From Acanthosepion pharaonis (Eukaryota; Mollusca; Cephalopoda; Sepiida; Sepiidae), in the NCBI GenBank assembly GCA_903632075.3, contig CAHIKZ030003348.1, positions 1,404,001 through 1,468,000 on the forward strand: a stretch of 64,000 bases of DNA, in the 5' to 3' direction. A program made the position numbers and the translations under genes. Shown here in pieces: positions 43,415 to 52,635 of this stretch. Numbering within the stretch: the first letter of the stretch is position 1; every line of letters starts with the position of its first letter. The notes beneath the pieces were generated by a model. That model was not told where the DNA came from and did no database searches. It worked only from the letters and a program-made list of their open reading frames with translations.

Positions 43415-43461
43415 TGATTGTTACATCTAGTGTATGAATATGTCTGTAAATATAACAACTA
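43415..43461 (+). repeat. 99-bp satellite monomer left of mariner
   Basis: TTGTTACATCTAGTGTATGAATATGTCTGTAAATATAACAAC is the left part of a satellite monomer, cut at TA by the mariner and continuing after 44591. Confidence 0.88.
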
Positions 43462-43534
43462 CAGAATGTTTCACAATTATTGAAACAAAGCAGCAGCCTC
43501 ATAGATGGGGAAAACTTGAGGAGTGTGGGGACCG

Positions 43535-43862
43535 TGATGAGGAGGAACAGTGGTTCCAGCAGGATGATGCTCCTCCTCACATTGCTAATTTTTACTATGG
43601 CATAGCTCTGTGAAAAGGTTTGGGAGCATCTCATCAGCCACAATACTCAAGTGGAATGGGCACCTCACTCACCTGACCTGACCCTGACCCCAGATTTCTT
43701 CCTCTGGGGGTTCCTCAAGAGCAATATCTAGCAGGTCAACCCTTGCACCATTGCTGCATTGAAGGCTGCCATCACTGAGAAGATTCAAGCGATCACCCAG
43801 CAGGAATGTGCATGTGTTATAAACAACTTTGAATGGATTGATTACAACAATGTGTGGTAAAA
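43535..43862 (+). pseudogene. Mariner M-C transposase remnant
   Basis: EEEQWFQQDDAPPHIANFYY (43547-43610) carries the second catalytic aspartate in the W-F-Q-Q-D motif. After a frameshift, VEWAPHSPDLTLTPDFFLWG supplies the third in the P-D-F-F-L-W-G motif. A CACVINNFEWIDYNNVW-like end follows. The first aspartate and the N-terminal half are missing. Confidence 0.82.
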
Positions 43863-43928
43863 AAAAGATCTGCGGAAAGCATAATGAGCCACTGTTAATG
43901 ACTCCAAAAGCTTGTTTGTATCTAAAGA

Positions 43929-43990
43929 AATTGGTATTACTAAGTGGTCACCATCTAGTGTCTGACCAGACTCAACATTGCTTGATTTTT
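43929..43990 (-). pseudogene. 5S rRNA-derived segment
   Basis: The minus strand reads AAGCAATGTTGAGTCTGGTC, AGACACTAGATGGTGACC and AATACCAA, matching the middle to 3' part of 5S rRNA with several changes. It is joined to mariner 3' sequence, as also happens near 53640. Confidence 0.6.
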
Positions 43991-44006
43991 TCAAACAAGA
44001 ATGTAT

Positions 44007-44011
44007 GTTTC
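44007..44011 (+). other. 5-bp target-site duplication, left
   Basis: GTTTC, repeated at 44340-44344 after the LTR. Confidence 0.9.
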
Positions 44012-44339
44012 TGTTACGGTTTTTTGTGTATATAGTGTGTAACTAGTGAGCGAGTCAAAACGACTTATTTCCCTTTATAGTCGACCAATAGAAGGTTGAC
44101 CAATCAGAAGCCGCACAACACTGTATCCGCCGTGTATAAAGGTGGCCATCTTTGTTTTCCTACCAACCTGACCAGAGGCAATTTGTCTGGCGAACAGGAC
44201 AGATGGAAGAACTACGCTCTGCTACCTTGCTGTGATATCCACTGCGAACCTGCACTACACTTTCCTACTGACTCCGAAATATTCACTGCCAACCTCTGGA
44301 TTCTATACTCAAGGACGACCGTCATGAAAATGTCTAACA
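44012..44339 (+). mobile_element. Solo LTR 2 (328 bp)
   Basis: Begins TGTTACGG and ends GTCTAACA, flanked by the perfect 5-bp repeat GTTTC. Both ends match the TGTT...AACA pattern of LTR 1, but the bodies differ. It contains promoter-like signals in order (two CCAAT boxes and a TATA box). The element lies inside mariner M-C, so it inserted later. No internal coding region remains. Confidence 0.9.
44085..44140 (+). promoter_or_regulatory. CCAAT/TATA promoter-like cluster in LTR 2
   Basis: CCAAT at 44085-44089 and 44100-44104, the second in the context GACCAATCAG, then TATAAA at 44135-44140, about 30 bp further on. That is a typical Pol II core arrangement, and transcription would be expected to start near 44165. 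The downstream part of the LTR is GC-richer, as expected for an R region. Confidence 0.65.
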
Positions 44340-44591
44340 GTTTCAACATATAGCTGTAACATCTCCACACATAAAAGCTTAGAGCACTTAGTGTTCAGCA
44401 GTGCCTTCAACTGAATGCCGGACATTTTGAGCATGTACTCTTTCTCTTGACATTTTTTGTTTATGTTTGAAACTAAATGGTTGCAGATTATAAAATGTTA
44501 CATTTCAATAAATATAATTTCCATTACTCTATCATTTGTGGTCCTTGATTTGTGTCCAATCATTTTGTTTCAAAAATTGTGAAACACCCTG

Positions 44592-46375
44592 AATTGCAGA
44601 ACAAAAACAGTAGGTTTTCTTTTAGGTACTATTGGTGATCCATTATGGGACAGAAACAGTAGTTCCTTTTATGTTACAACCTCTGTCCCATAATAATTGT
44701 TACATCTAGTGTATGAAATATGTCTGTAAATATAGTAACCATTATGGTACAGAAACAGTAGTTCCTTTTATGTTACAACCTCTGTCCCATAATAATTGTT
44801 ACATCTAGTGTGTGAAATATGTCTGTAAATGTAGTAACCATTATGGGACAAAAACTGTAGTTCCTTTTATGTTACAACCTCTGTCCCATAATAGTTGTTA
44901 CATCTAGTGTATGAAATATGTCTGTAAATGTAGTAACCATTATGGGACAGAAACAGTAGTTCCTTTTATGTTACAACCTCTGTCCCATAATAATTGTTAC
45001 ATCTAGTGTGTGAAATATGTCTGTAAATGTAGTAACCATTATGGGACAAAACTGTAGTTCCTTTTTATGTTACAACCTCTGTCCCATAATAATTGTTACA
45101 TCTAGTGTGTGAAATATGTCTGTAAATGTAGTAACCATTATGGGACAGAAACTGTAGTTCCTTTTATGTTACAACCTCTGTCCCATAATAATTGTTACAT
45201 CTAGTGTGTGAAATATGTCTGTAAATGTAGTAACCATTATGGGACAGAAACTGTAGTTCCTTTTATGTTACAACCTCTGTCCCATAATAATTGTTACATC
45301 TAGTGTGTGAAATATGTCTGTAAATGTAGTAACCATTATGGGACAGAAACAGTAGTTCCTTTTATGTTACAACCTCTGTCCCATAATAATTGTTACATCT
45401 AGTATGTGAAATATGTCTGTAAATGTAGTAACCATTATGGGACAGAAACTGTAGTTCCTTTTATGTTACAACCTCTGTCCCATAATAATTGTTACATCTA
45501 GTGTGTGAAATATGTCTGTAAATGTAGTAACCATTATGGGACAGAAATAGTAGTTCCTTTTATGTTACAACCTCTGTCCCATAATAATTGTTACATCTAG
45601 TGTGTGAAATATGTCTGTAAATGTAGTAACCATTATGGGACAGAAACTGTAGTTCCTTTTATGCTACTACCTCTGTCCCATAATAATTGTTACATCTAGT
45701 GTGTGAAATATGTCTGTAAATGTAGTAACCATTATGGGACAGAAACTGTAGTTCCTTTTATGTTACAACCTCTGTCCCATAATAGTTGTTACATCTAGTG
45801 TATGAAATATGTCTGTAAATGTAGTAACCATTATGGGACAGAAACAGTTACAACCTCTGTCCCATAATAATTGTTATGTGAAATATGTCTGTAAATTGGG
45901 ACAGAAACTGTAGTTCCTTTATGTTACAACCTCTGTCCCATAATAATTGTTACATCTATGTCTGTAAATGTAGAAATGGGACAGAAATGTCTTTTTTAAA
46001 TGTAGTACATCTATTATGGGACAGTAAATGTAGTAACCATTAGTTCCTTTTATGTTACAACCTCTGTCCTATAATAATTGTTACATCTAGTGTGTGAAAT
46101 ATGTCTGTAAATGTAGTAACCATTATGGAACAGAAACTGTAGTTCCTTTTATGTTACAACCTCTGTCCCATAATAATTGTTACATCTAGTGTATGAAATA
46201 TCTCTGTAAATGTAGCAACCATTATGGGACAGAAATAGTATTTCTTTTTCTATTACTACCTCTGTCCCATAATAATTGTTATATCTAGTGTGTGAAATAT
46301 ATCTGTAAATGTAGGAACCATTATGGGACAGAAATAGTTGTTGTATTTGAGGTCCTACCTGTGACCCATTAAAAA
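44592..46375 (+). repeat. 99-bp satellite array
   Basis: About 17 monomers. The CTGTCCCA landmark falls at 44683, 44782, 44881, 44980, 45079 and 45178, exactly 99 bp apart. Each monomer contains CTGTCCCATAAT and, about 60 bp on, its reverse complement ATTATGGGACAG. Every monomer can therefore fold on itself or on its neighbour. Monomers at 45840-46060 are scrambled and shortened, with the array resuming afterwards. The last monomers (46200-46375) are the most diverged. Confidence 0.95.
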
Positions 46376-47059
46376 TGTTATATTCAGCATACTAAATGCG
46401 TACTGAATTGTCGTTCCATTTGAAAAAAAAATTCCTAAAAGATGAAATCAATGAAAATGAATTGTTTTATTTTTTAATTCTATACATGGAACAATTAATA
46501 TTGAGAAACTTTTAAATAATTTAATTTAGATTTCTGAATTCTTTTGGCATTTAAAATGGTGTCTGATTTTCTATTTAATGTTGCTTGGCAGGCAATTTTC
46601 ACATTGAAGATTTTGCATTTTTATCAAGGCAGAATAAATACTGTACTACTTTCAAGTATCATTTCTCAAATTTGCCATTTACCTGGCGTCTTTTTAAATT
46701 CCCAACCACGTTTGATATTATTCATCTAAACATAAAATCACAGCAGGTGCAAATTTGCAAACTACATTTTTTGCTTACCTTTCAACAATTCACTTTATGA
46801 TATCTGAAGTTATTTGAAAAAATGATTCCAGGTGGTAAATAAAAAATGGATTCACAAACCCAGCTTTTAATATATATCACGAAAAATCAAAAGAAATTAT
46901 TTATTTTTAGTTTGTTACATTCATAATAGCCTTCAGAAATGTATGAATTCATTACCCACCTCCTGTCATGGGTTAAAATAGTAAAGCTGACTGGGTTCTC
47001 TTCTTTTACCTGTTGACCTGTTTAAACCCTCTGAATTCAAATCCAACCTGAATCATTCT
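46376..47059. other. Unassigned AT-rich sequence
   Basis: About 680 bp of AT-rich DNA. Overlapping 61- and 71-residue forward frames near 46544-46800 have no recognised domain. Confidence 0.42.
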
Positions 47060-47139
47060 GTGGCAACCACCACAATCTCATTATATAAAATAAGTACAAG
47101 CAGAAAGCAAAGAAACATATTTTTAAAATTACTCCCCCA

Positions 47140-47301
47140 AAAATGTTCTCAAGAGGATAACAGACCTCAAGTGTATATCCGATCTATTGCTAAAGATGCC
47201 GGAAAAATGGTGGGCTCATTGTACCACTTCAGTAAGTATCTGACTCCCTCTGCTACACTCTGTTTTTACAATAGTCAGATCAGACCCCAAATAGCGTATT
47301 G

Positions 47302-47303
<2 letters not shown>
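47140..47303 (+). pseudogene. LINE 3' region, left of MITE insertion
   Basis: PQVYIRSIAKDAGKMVGSLYHFSKYLTPSATLCFYNSQIRPQIAYC is open here and matches the Y-x-x-S-x-R-x-x-x-E-Y-C segment late in Jockey/CR1-like ORF2. The text breaks at the TA tract after the codon for C and resumes at 47808. Confidence 0.75.

Positions 47304-47375
<72 letters not shown>
47304..47375. repeat. (TA)n microsatellite
   Basis: About 70 bases of TA between the LINE and the foldback. Confidence 0.95.
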
Positions 47376-47377
<2 letters not shown>

Positions 47378-47796
47378 AAGACATTTTATTTTTATACATT
47401 CTTTTTATAAATATAAATATTTAAGTAAATGCTCTGTTTATAATAAACAGTATTAAATAACATTTACCGGCCTGTATTTTGAGCAGATGTATGTGAGAGA
47501 TTCATGGAAGATTGAAGTTTAAAGGCAGTAAATTTGAACTTGCTAACCAAATGCTCCTCTGTGGCCAAATTGGTTAAAGGCATGTCAGGCTATATGATGG
47601 TTCTCTATAGGATACAGGTTCGATTCCTGTCGGAGTATGAATATTTTCAATGAAAATTTCTCAGATATTCAGGCCAGTAAATGTTGTTTAATACTGTTTA
47701 TTATAAACAGAGCATTTACTTAAATATATGTATCTATAAAAAGAATGTATAAACATAAAAATGTCTTAAATAATTGTCGGACTTTGTCCATTTCAT
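47376..47796. mobile_element. Foldback MITE 4 with tRNA-like core
   Basis: Arms 47376-47484 and 47662-47769 are inverted repeats with small gaps (TTAAGACATTTTATTTTTATACATTC..., TAAGTAAATGCTCTGTTTATAATAAACAG, ATTTACCGGCCTG). The central 175 bp include a tRNA-like segment. The element plus its TA tracts interrupts a LINE whose uninterrupted paralogue is at 48650-48680. A half-copy without the core lies at 12154-12280. Confidence 0.88.
47552..47637 (+). pseudogene. tRNA-like segment inside MITE 4
   Basis: About 86 nt. The acceptor-like ends TGCTCCT and CGGAGTA pair at six of seven positions. The A-box-like GTGGCCAAATTGGTTAAAGGC is followed by an anticodon-arm-like hairpin with wobble pairs, then ACAGG-TTCGATT-CCTGT, a perfect T arm. 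The anticodon loop lacks the usual U33 and would present CTA, so it is probably not a working tRNA gene. The D and T loops are good enough for Pol III promoter function. Confidence 0.6.
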
Positions 47797-47807
47797 AATA
47801 TATATAT

Positions 47808-48475
47808 GTGCTGGAGCTGCAGAGTCCTCACTTTCCTGTCTTGATAGCTTTCAATAGCATATACGAGGCCTTGTCGGTGATGAATTATTTTCCAAACTAC
47901 AACCCCTTTCCCAAAGGTGAAACACTGTAAACCTCTCACTATTCTATCACTATTTCCATGTCAAGTGTTCTGGCAAGCTACACTCCTTATCATGATGGAT
48001 GGAAAGTGATCTACTTGCCTTGAATGTCTACTGGGACACAATCTCTGAAACTGCAGAGTTCTCACTTACCTGCCTTGATAGACTTCAATAGCATATACAA
48101 GGCCATGTGGGGGACTATTTTCCAAACTACAACCCCTCTCTCAGAGCCAAAACACTGTAAAACTCTTTCTACTCTATCACTATTTCCATGTCAAGTTTTC
48201 TGGTGAGCTAGATTTCTTAGATGCACTAGTCCTAACCTTTACAGCTCATGACCTCTATACCACATACACAAGGATGAATCACCCTTGTTCCCATCATATT
48301 GAACTTACTTATTGAGAAAATGAAATTCCAATCGGACTATTTCTTCCAAAGAACTGCTTCTTTGAGGAACAGACTTCCAGTAGGAAGTTTTTCCAATCAT
48401 TACAATCTCAACCTCTTCAGGTCTAGGCTTAGATGTTAACTTTTGTATATAACCTCATGAACTGCATTTCTTGCC
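47808..48475 (+). pseudogene. LINE 3' end, right of MITE plus partial tandem copy
   Basis: Resumes with CAGAAESSLSCLDSFQ-like residues and the LFSKLQPLSQSRNTVKL block. The CLG/THNLWNC-like C-terminal region is reached near 48020. A second partial copy starts at about 48035 (STGTQSLKLQSSHLPALIDF). The 3' end with FFQRTASLRNRLPVGSF-like and LFRSRLRC residues lies at 48345-48435. Confidence 0.68.
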
Positions 48476-48479
48476 TTCT

Positions 48480-48895
48480 CTTATGCTCATATTGGGACTC
48501 AATCTCACCCCAGACAATGACTGGAACATATATATGATCCATTGCTAAAGATGCCACAAAAATGGTTGGTTCATTTTACCACTCCAGGAAGTATCTGACT
48601 GCCATTGTGATACTCTATCTTTACCAGAGCAAGATCAGACCAAAAATGGAGTATTGCCACCATATCTGTGCTGGAACTGCAGAATCCTCACTTGCCTGCC
48701 TTGATAACCTTCAATGGCATATACAAGGCCTTTTGGGTGATGAACTATTTTCCAAACTACAACCCCTTTCTCAGAGCCGAAACACTGTAAAACTCTATCA
48801 CTATTTCCATGGCAAATGTTCTGGTGAGCTACATTCCTTAGACCCACCAGTCCTATCAGGATGGATGGGCTCTCAAGGAAGCCACTTGCCTTGAA
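48480..48895 (+). pseudogene. LINE 3' end, tandem copy 2
   Basis: A 110-residue open piece from 48562 reads MVGSFYHSRKYLTAIVILYL, SKIRPKMEYCHHICAGTAES, LSQSRNTVKLYHYFHGKC. It is collinear with 47140-47303 plus 47808-47990 without interruption, and gives the empty site for MITE 4 at CACCATATCTGTGCTGG (48658-48674). Confidence 0.78.
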
Positions 48896-49500
48896 TGTCT
48901 ACTGGGACTCAGTCTCTCCCCAGACCATGACTGGAACATATATACGATCCATTGCTAAAGATGTTGGAAAAATGGTTTGATCATTGTACCATTCCAGGAA
49001 GTATCTGACTCTCACTGTGATACTCTATCTTCAACAGACCCAGATCAAGCCAAAAATGGAGTATTCCCACCATATATGAGCTGGAACTGCAGTCCTCACT
49101 TGCCTGTCTTGATAGAATTCAACAACATCTCCACAGACTTGGAAATGGTGAATTATTTTTCACGCTAGAACTCCTTTCCCACAGATCAAGTGCTACAAGT
49201 CTTTCATTAATCTATTGTTATTTCAATGGCATGTGTTCTGACAAGCTACATTCCTTAGTTCCACAACCCCTGACCTTTTCAATTGGGACTTGGCATGTAC
49301 CCAAGTGTGAATCAATCCCTTCCATTAGTAAGAAGTAACTTCCACTTGGGCAGCTTCTTTCCAAGAACTGATACTTTTTGGAACAAACTCTTGTAGGATG
49401 TTTTCCCAATCACTGCAATCTTGACTTCTTCAAGTTTAGGGTTATCTTTCCTAGATAAACCCATGCACTAAACTTCTTGTATTTTCTTATGTCCATACAA
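48896..49500 (+). pseudogene. LINE 3' end, tandem copy 3
   Basis: Restarts with DHDWNIYTIHC-like residues, then SIYLTLTVILYLQQTQIKPKMEY-like residues, and continues through YFHGMCSDKLHSLVPQPL-like to a C-terminal SFQELILFGTNSC-like end and a stop. Stops are frequent. Boundaries with copy 2 fall at the repeated TGGGACTCARTCTCWCCCCAGAC word (48493 and 48902). Confidence 0.68.
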
Positions 49501-49619
49501 CATAGCACAGTAATCTATCTTGAGAAGATTTTGGGCCTTCCACTGGGTGAATATTAATATAAAGAAAGATGTAAAATTATTCATTCATATAAAATAAAGA
49601 ATCTTTAAAACTTGACATC
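49501..49619. other. Unassigned spacer
   Basis: AT-rich, nothing recognised. Confidence 0.4.
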
Positions 49620-50295
49620 ACATTTAGCCCCTAATTTTGACATGTGATTTAATCTCCATTTTTAAAGTCTTATTTGTCTCCACATTTTAGCAACTGATTA
49701 AGCCCTTCCCCATTTTAAAAATCTGATTTAGCTTTCCCTACTTTTAACATTTGTTTTAGCCCCCACTTTTAGCAGCTGGCTTAGTCTCCACACTGTAGTG
49801 TCTGATTTAGATCCCTCACTTTTAGCATTTTATTTAGCTCCTCCCCTTTACCAGCTGATTTAGCTCCCCAATTTTTAACATAAGATTTAACTGCCCCAAG
49901 TTTTACCATTTGATTTAGCCTCCACTTTAGGATCGTATTTTGCTCCCCCACTTTCAGCATCTGATTCAGCTCCCAACTTTTTGCATCTGATTTAGCTCCC
50001 CACTTTTTGCATCTGATTCAGCTCCCCACTTTTTGCATCTGGTTTAGCTCCCCACTTTTTGCATCTGATTTAGCTCCCTACTTTCAGCATCTGATTCAGC
50101 TCCCCACTTATTGCATCTGATTTAGCTCCCCACTTTTTCCATCTGATTCAGCTCCCAACTTTTTGCATCTGATTCACCTCCGCACTTTTTGCAACTGATT
50201 TAGATCCCCACTTTAAAAATATGATTTAGCTCCCCATTTTTAGTATCTGATTTATCTCCCCCAATTTTAGCATCTGATTTAGCTACTCCCACACA
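49620..50295 (+). repeat. About 27-bp tandem array (CTGATTTAGCTCCCCAC)
   Basis: About 25 imperfect units based on ATCTGATTTAGCTCCCCACTT then TTTGC. They are regular between 49960 and 50170 (spacing 26-29 bp) and increasingly diverged to the left. The plus strand shows few G and many C residues. Not coding. Confidence 0.93.
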
Positions 50296-51334
50296 CAATT
50301 TTTTTTTATTTTTCAATAGCATGCTCATGCACTACACAATATGTTTGAAATGGTGATATGATTTTTTACCAAGTGAGTATATGACTTGTTGGTCCCAGTA
50401 TTGATTGGGTCACCTTGCTGGTAATACTTATTCTGACACCTCAAAATGGATGAACAGTTTACCCCTTGTATTATGGCAAAAATTGAACATCAACTTTATG
50501 ACCCTTTAATATATAGTCGACAAAAGGTGAGGATATTAGTCTCATGAATGGCAAATATTTCTATCACATCTTGGAAATGCAATTTTCTGCAGCCAGTTCT
50601 TATTAATTTCTTCTTCTTTTTTTCCGTCTTTTCTGCTTTTGAACAATAAGTCTCGAAGACTCGTCCATTTCGGAGCCACCTCTCAGCTGACAATGAATGG
50701 AAAGAACCTGCAGTAAAAGCAAAAAAGCCTTTCTGTGATAGAAGCAAGTACGAAGAATAGATGGCACTATCAACCGCCCCCTCTGCCTCCCCACTGTGGC
50801 TCTGACTGACTCCAACCCTTAGTGGATCGAGAGAACATGAATGGTGTTGTTAGGAGGCCCAAGACACAAAGAAATAAATGGCCAGCAATGACATTAAAAG
50901 TTGTCCATCCCTGGCTTTATGTCTGCATACATTCTCTGTCAAGTATGCTATGAGGCAGGCTAAAGAAGAAGCTGAATAAAAACATATCGGACATCACTTT
51001 GTCATTTAGCAGGGCATGGGAAAACTTAACTATTACCACCCACGCCCTACCTTTTGTTACCCCACTATGGGAACAACGACTCACCTTGTCTTTCCTTTCT
51101 CCCCAAGAAACTACTTTCTTATTTGCACAGGCATGAATCATCAGAGAAAGTCAATGCTTTAGCCACAGAAGTTCCTTAATCTTAATTGCATTTTATTTAT
51201 TTATTTTCCAAGCCATTTTCATTTATTTATTTCATGTCTATCTCTTCTCTTATCGGAATTTCTTGATGGCCTGGCTGAATTCTTTCAAGAAGCCAGGACA
51301 ACACCCCTAACCACAAAAAAAGGGAAGAAACTAA

Positions 51335-51335
<1 letters not shown>
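50296..51335. other. Low-repeat sequence, no gene recognised
   Basis: Mixed-composition DNA with little simple sequence. 50740-51130 is relatively GC-rich (ACCGCCCCCTCTGCCTCCCC, CCACCCACGCCCTACC). I saw no repeat partner elsewhere in the window and no splice-bounded coding frame. It is a reasonable place to look for a conserved non-coding element or an untranslated exon. Confidence 0.45.
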
Positions 51336-51379
<44 letters not shown>

Positions 51380-51390
51380 AGAGAGAGAGA
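51336..51390. repeat. (TA)n-(GA)n microsatellite
   Basis: TA run followed by a short GAGAGA run. Confidence 0.93.
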
Positions 51391-52336
51391 ATGAGGAAGA
51401 GAACAAGGCAGAAAAGAAATGATTGTGATTCTTTTGACTTTTCCTTCATTAATGAACCACCAAACCTTTTGCCTGTTTTTAACACAAGCTGGAAAAGGTG
51501 TGTGAAAATAAGCAAAGCAATGAAAATCATAATATTATTCTTCTGTCGATGAGCAAACAGCTCTCTGCCAAAAATAAAAAAAAAAAATTGAAAAATTTGA
51601 TTTGGTCAGCCTTGTAAACACGACTGTGTTCGTGACAAAACTGAAAGTGGAAGAGAGTGTGGACTTGAGAAAGAAAAAGGAAAAAGTAATCTAAAGAATG
51701 AAAGAAAGCATTCACCATTCCTTTTATACATAAGAGACATGGGATGTTATAAAGAGTACCTCTGAAAAATGGACAGAAAACAGAAGTTCCTACTGTAATA
51801 ATAAGGGACAATTCTGGAAATGATAATAATAATAATAATAATAGTAATGAAAAATTCAATTGCACACTATCTCTTGATTATATGTTGTTAATCTCAATAA
51901 AAAAAAAAACAGGCTTTCTCTAATTCCCATTCCAGGGTTGGAGAGTAATCTAATAACACTCTTGATTGAATTAGGCATCAATTATTCCTCATCAAGTCAG
52001 AGGTTAGCACTTCTCTCTTATCAAGGGCAACTAGCAGGTTTTTTTTACATGCTCAGCTCCTAACTCTATTCTTTACAGTGGACAAAAAAGAGTTTTTAAT
52101 ATTTTTTTTTTGTCCTCCTAATTAAGTGACAATCCAGAACAGTGTGACGATTATATTACCTTGTCTGCCAGGATGTCCGCTAAGTCTTGTTCTATTCAAA
52201 ACTCTAAAAGGAAGTGGGCATAAAACCTCTTTTTCTCTTTTTGCTCCAGTATGGAGTAGTGACAACACAGCAGTCTTCTTTGGGGAGATATTCCTCAGGT
52301 AGCCAACTAATTAATTTAAATCAACAATGTGGTGTA

Positions 52337-52338
<2 letters not shown>
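51391..52338. other. Low-repeat sequence, no gene recognised
   Basis: Mostly single-copy in appearance, with an AAT run at 51820-51846. The segment 51925-52035 (GGGTTGGAGAGTAATC, TTGATTGAATTAGGC, ATCAATTATTCCTCATC) has several ATTA/TAAT homeodomain-type cores in non-repetitive context. No coding frame is convincing. Confidence 0.42.

Positions 52339-52391
<53 letters not shown>
52339..52391. repeat. (CA)n microsatellite
   Basis: About 52 bases of CA. Confidence 0.97.
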
Positions 52392-52393
<2 letters not shown>

Positions 52394-52479
52394 ACATCTA
52401 AGAAAATAAATGTTTTTCCTACCTCTTTTTGAAGCTATCTCTACTTGCATAAATATAACTTTCTCTTTTTCTTATTTTG

Positions 52480-52635
52480 AGATTGATTGATTCATTCATA
52501 CATTTTTTACAGCTTATCAACCCTTTGCGGGTTATTTAAAGCTAGAAAATATTTTTAGAAATGAAGAGAAAGAAGAAGAAGGAAAAGGGAGAGAAGAAGA
52601 AGGAGTAGGAGCAAAGAAAGAAAAAGAAGAATTGG
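52480..52635. repeat. SINE tail duplicate plus GA-rich segment
   Basis: TTGATTCATTCATACATTTTTT, CAGCTTATCAACCCTTTG, GGGTTATTTAAAGC and AGAAAATATTTTTAGA repeat the block at 52636-52715. The two are separated by a purine-rich AAGAAGAAGGA stretch. It is probably a second, truncated SINE 3' end. Confidence 0.7.

Larger units (their letters stand above)
43462..44591 (+). mobile_element. Mariner family M-C, with nested solo LTR
   Basis: Left end CAGAATGTTTCACAATTATT and right end CAAAAATTGTGAAACACCCTG form terminal inverted repeats of about 25 bp. The left target is TA. The right TA has drifted to AA. It contains a transposase remnant at 43535-43860. After its 3' coding end come a 5S-like segment and the LTR at 44012-44339. 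Confidence 0.83.

Noticed and set aside
47552..47637. Functional tRNA gene
   Set aside because: The anticodon loop lacks U33 and shows CTA. The acceptor has a mismatch and the anticodon stem depends on wobble pairs. It lies in the loop of a foldback element.
49620..50295. Coding repeat protein from the 27-bp array
   Set aside because: Unit length varies between 26 and 29 bp, so no frame is maintained, and stops are frequent.
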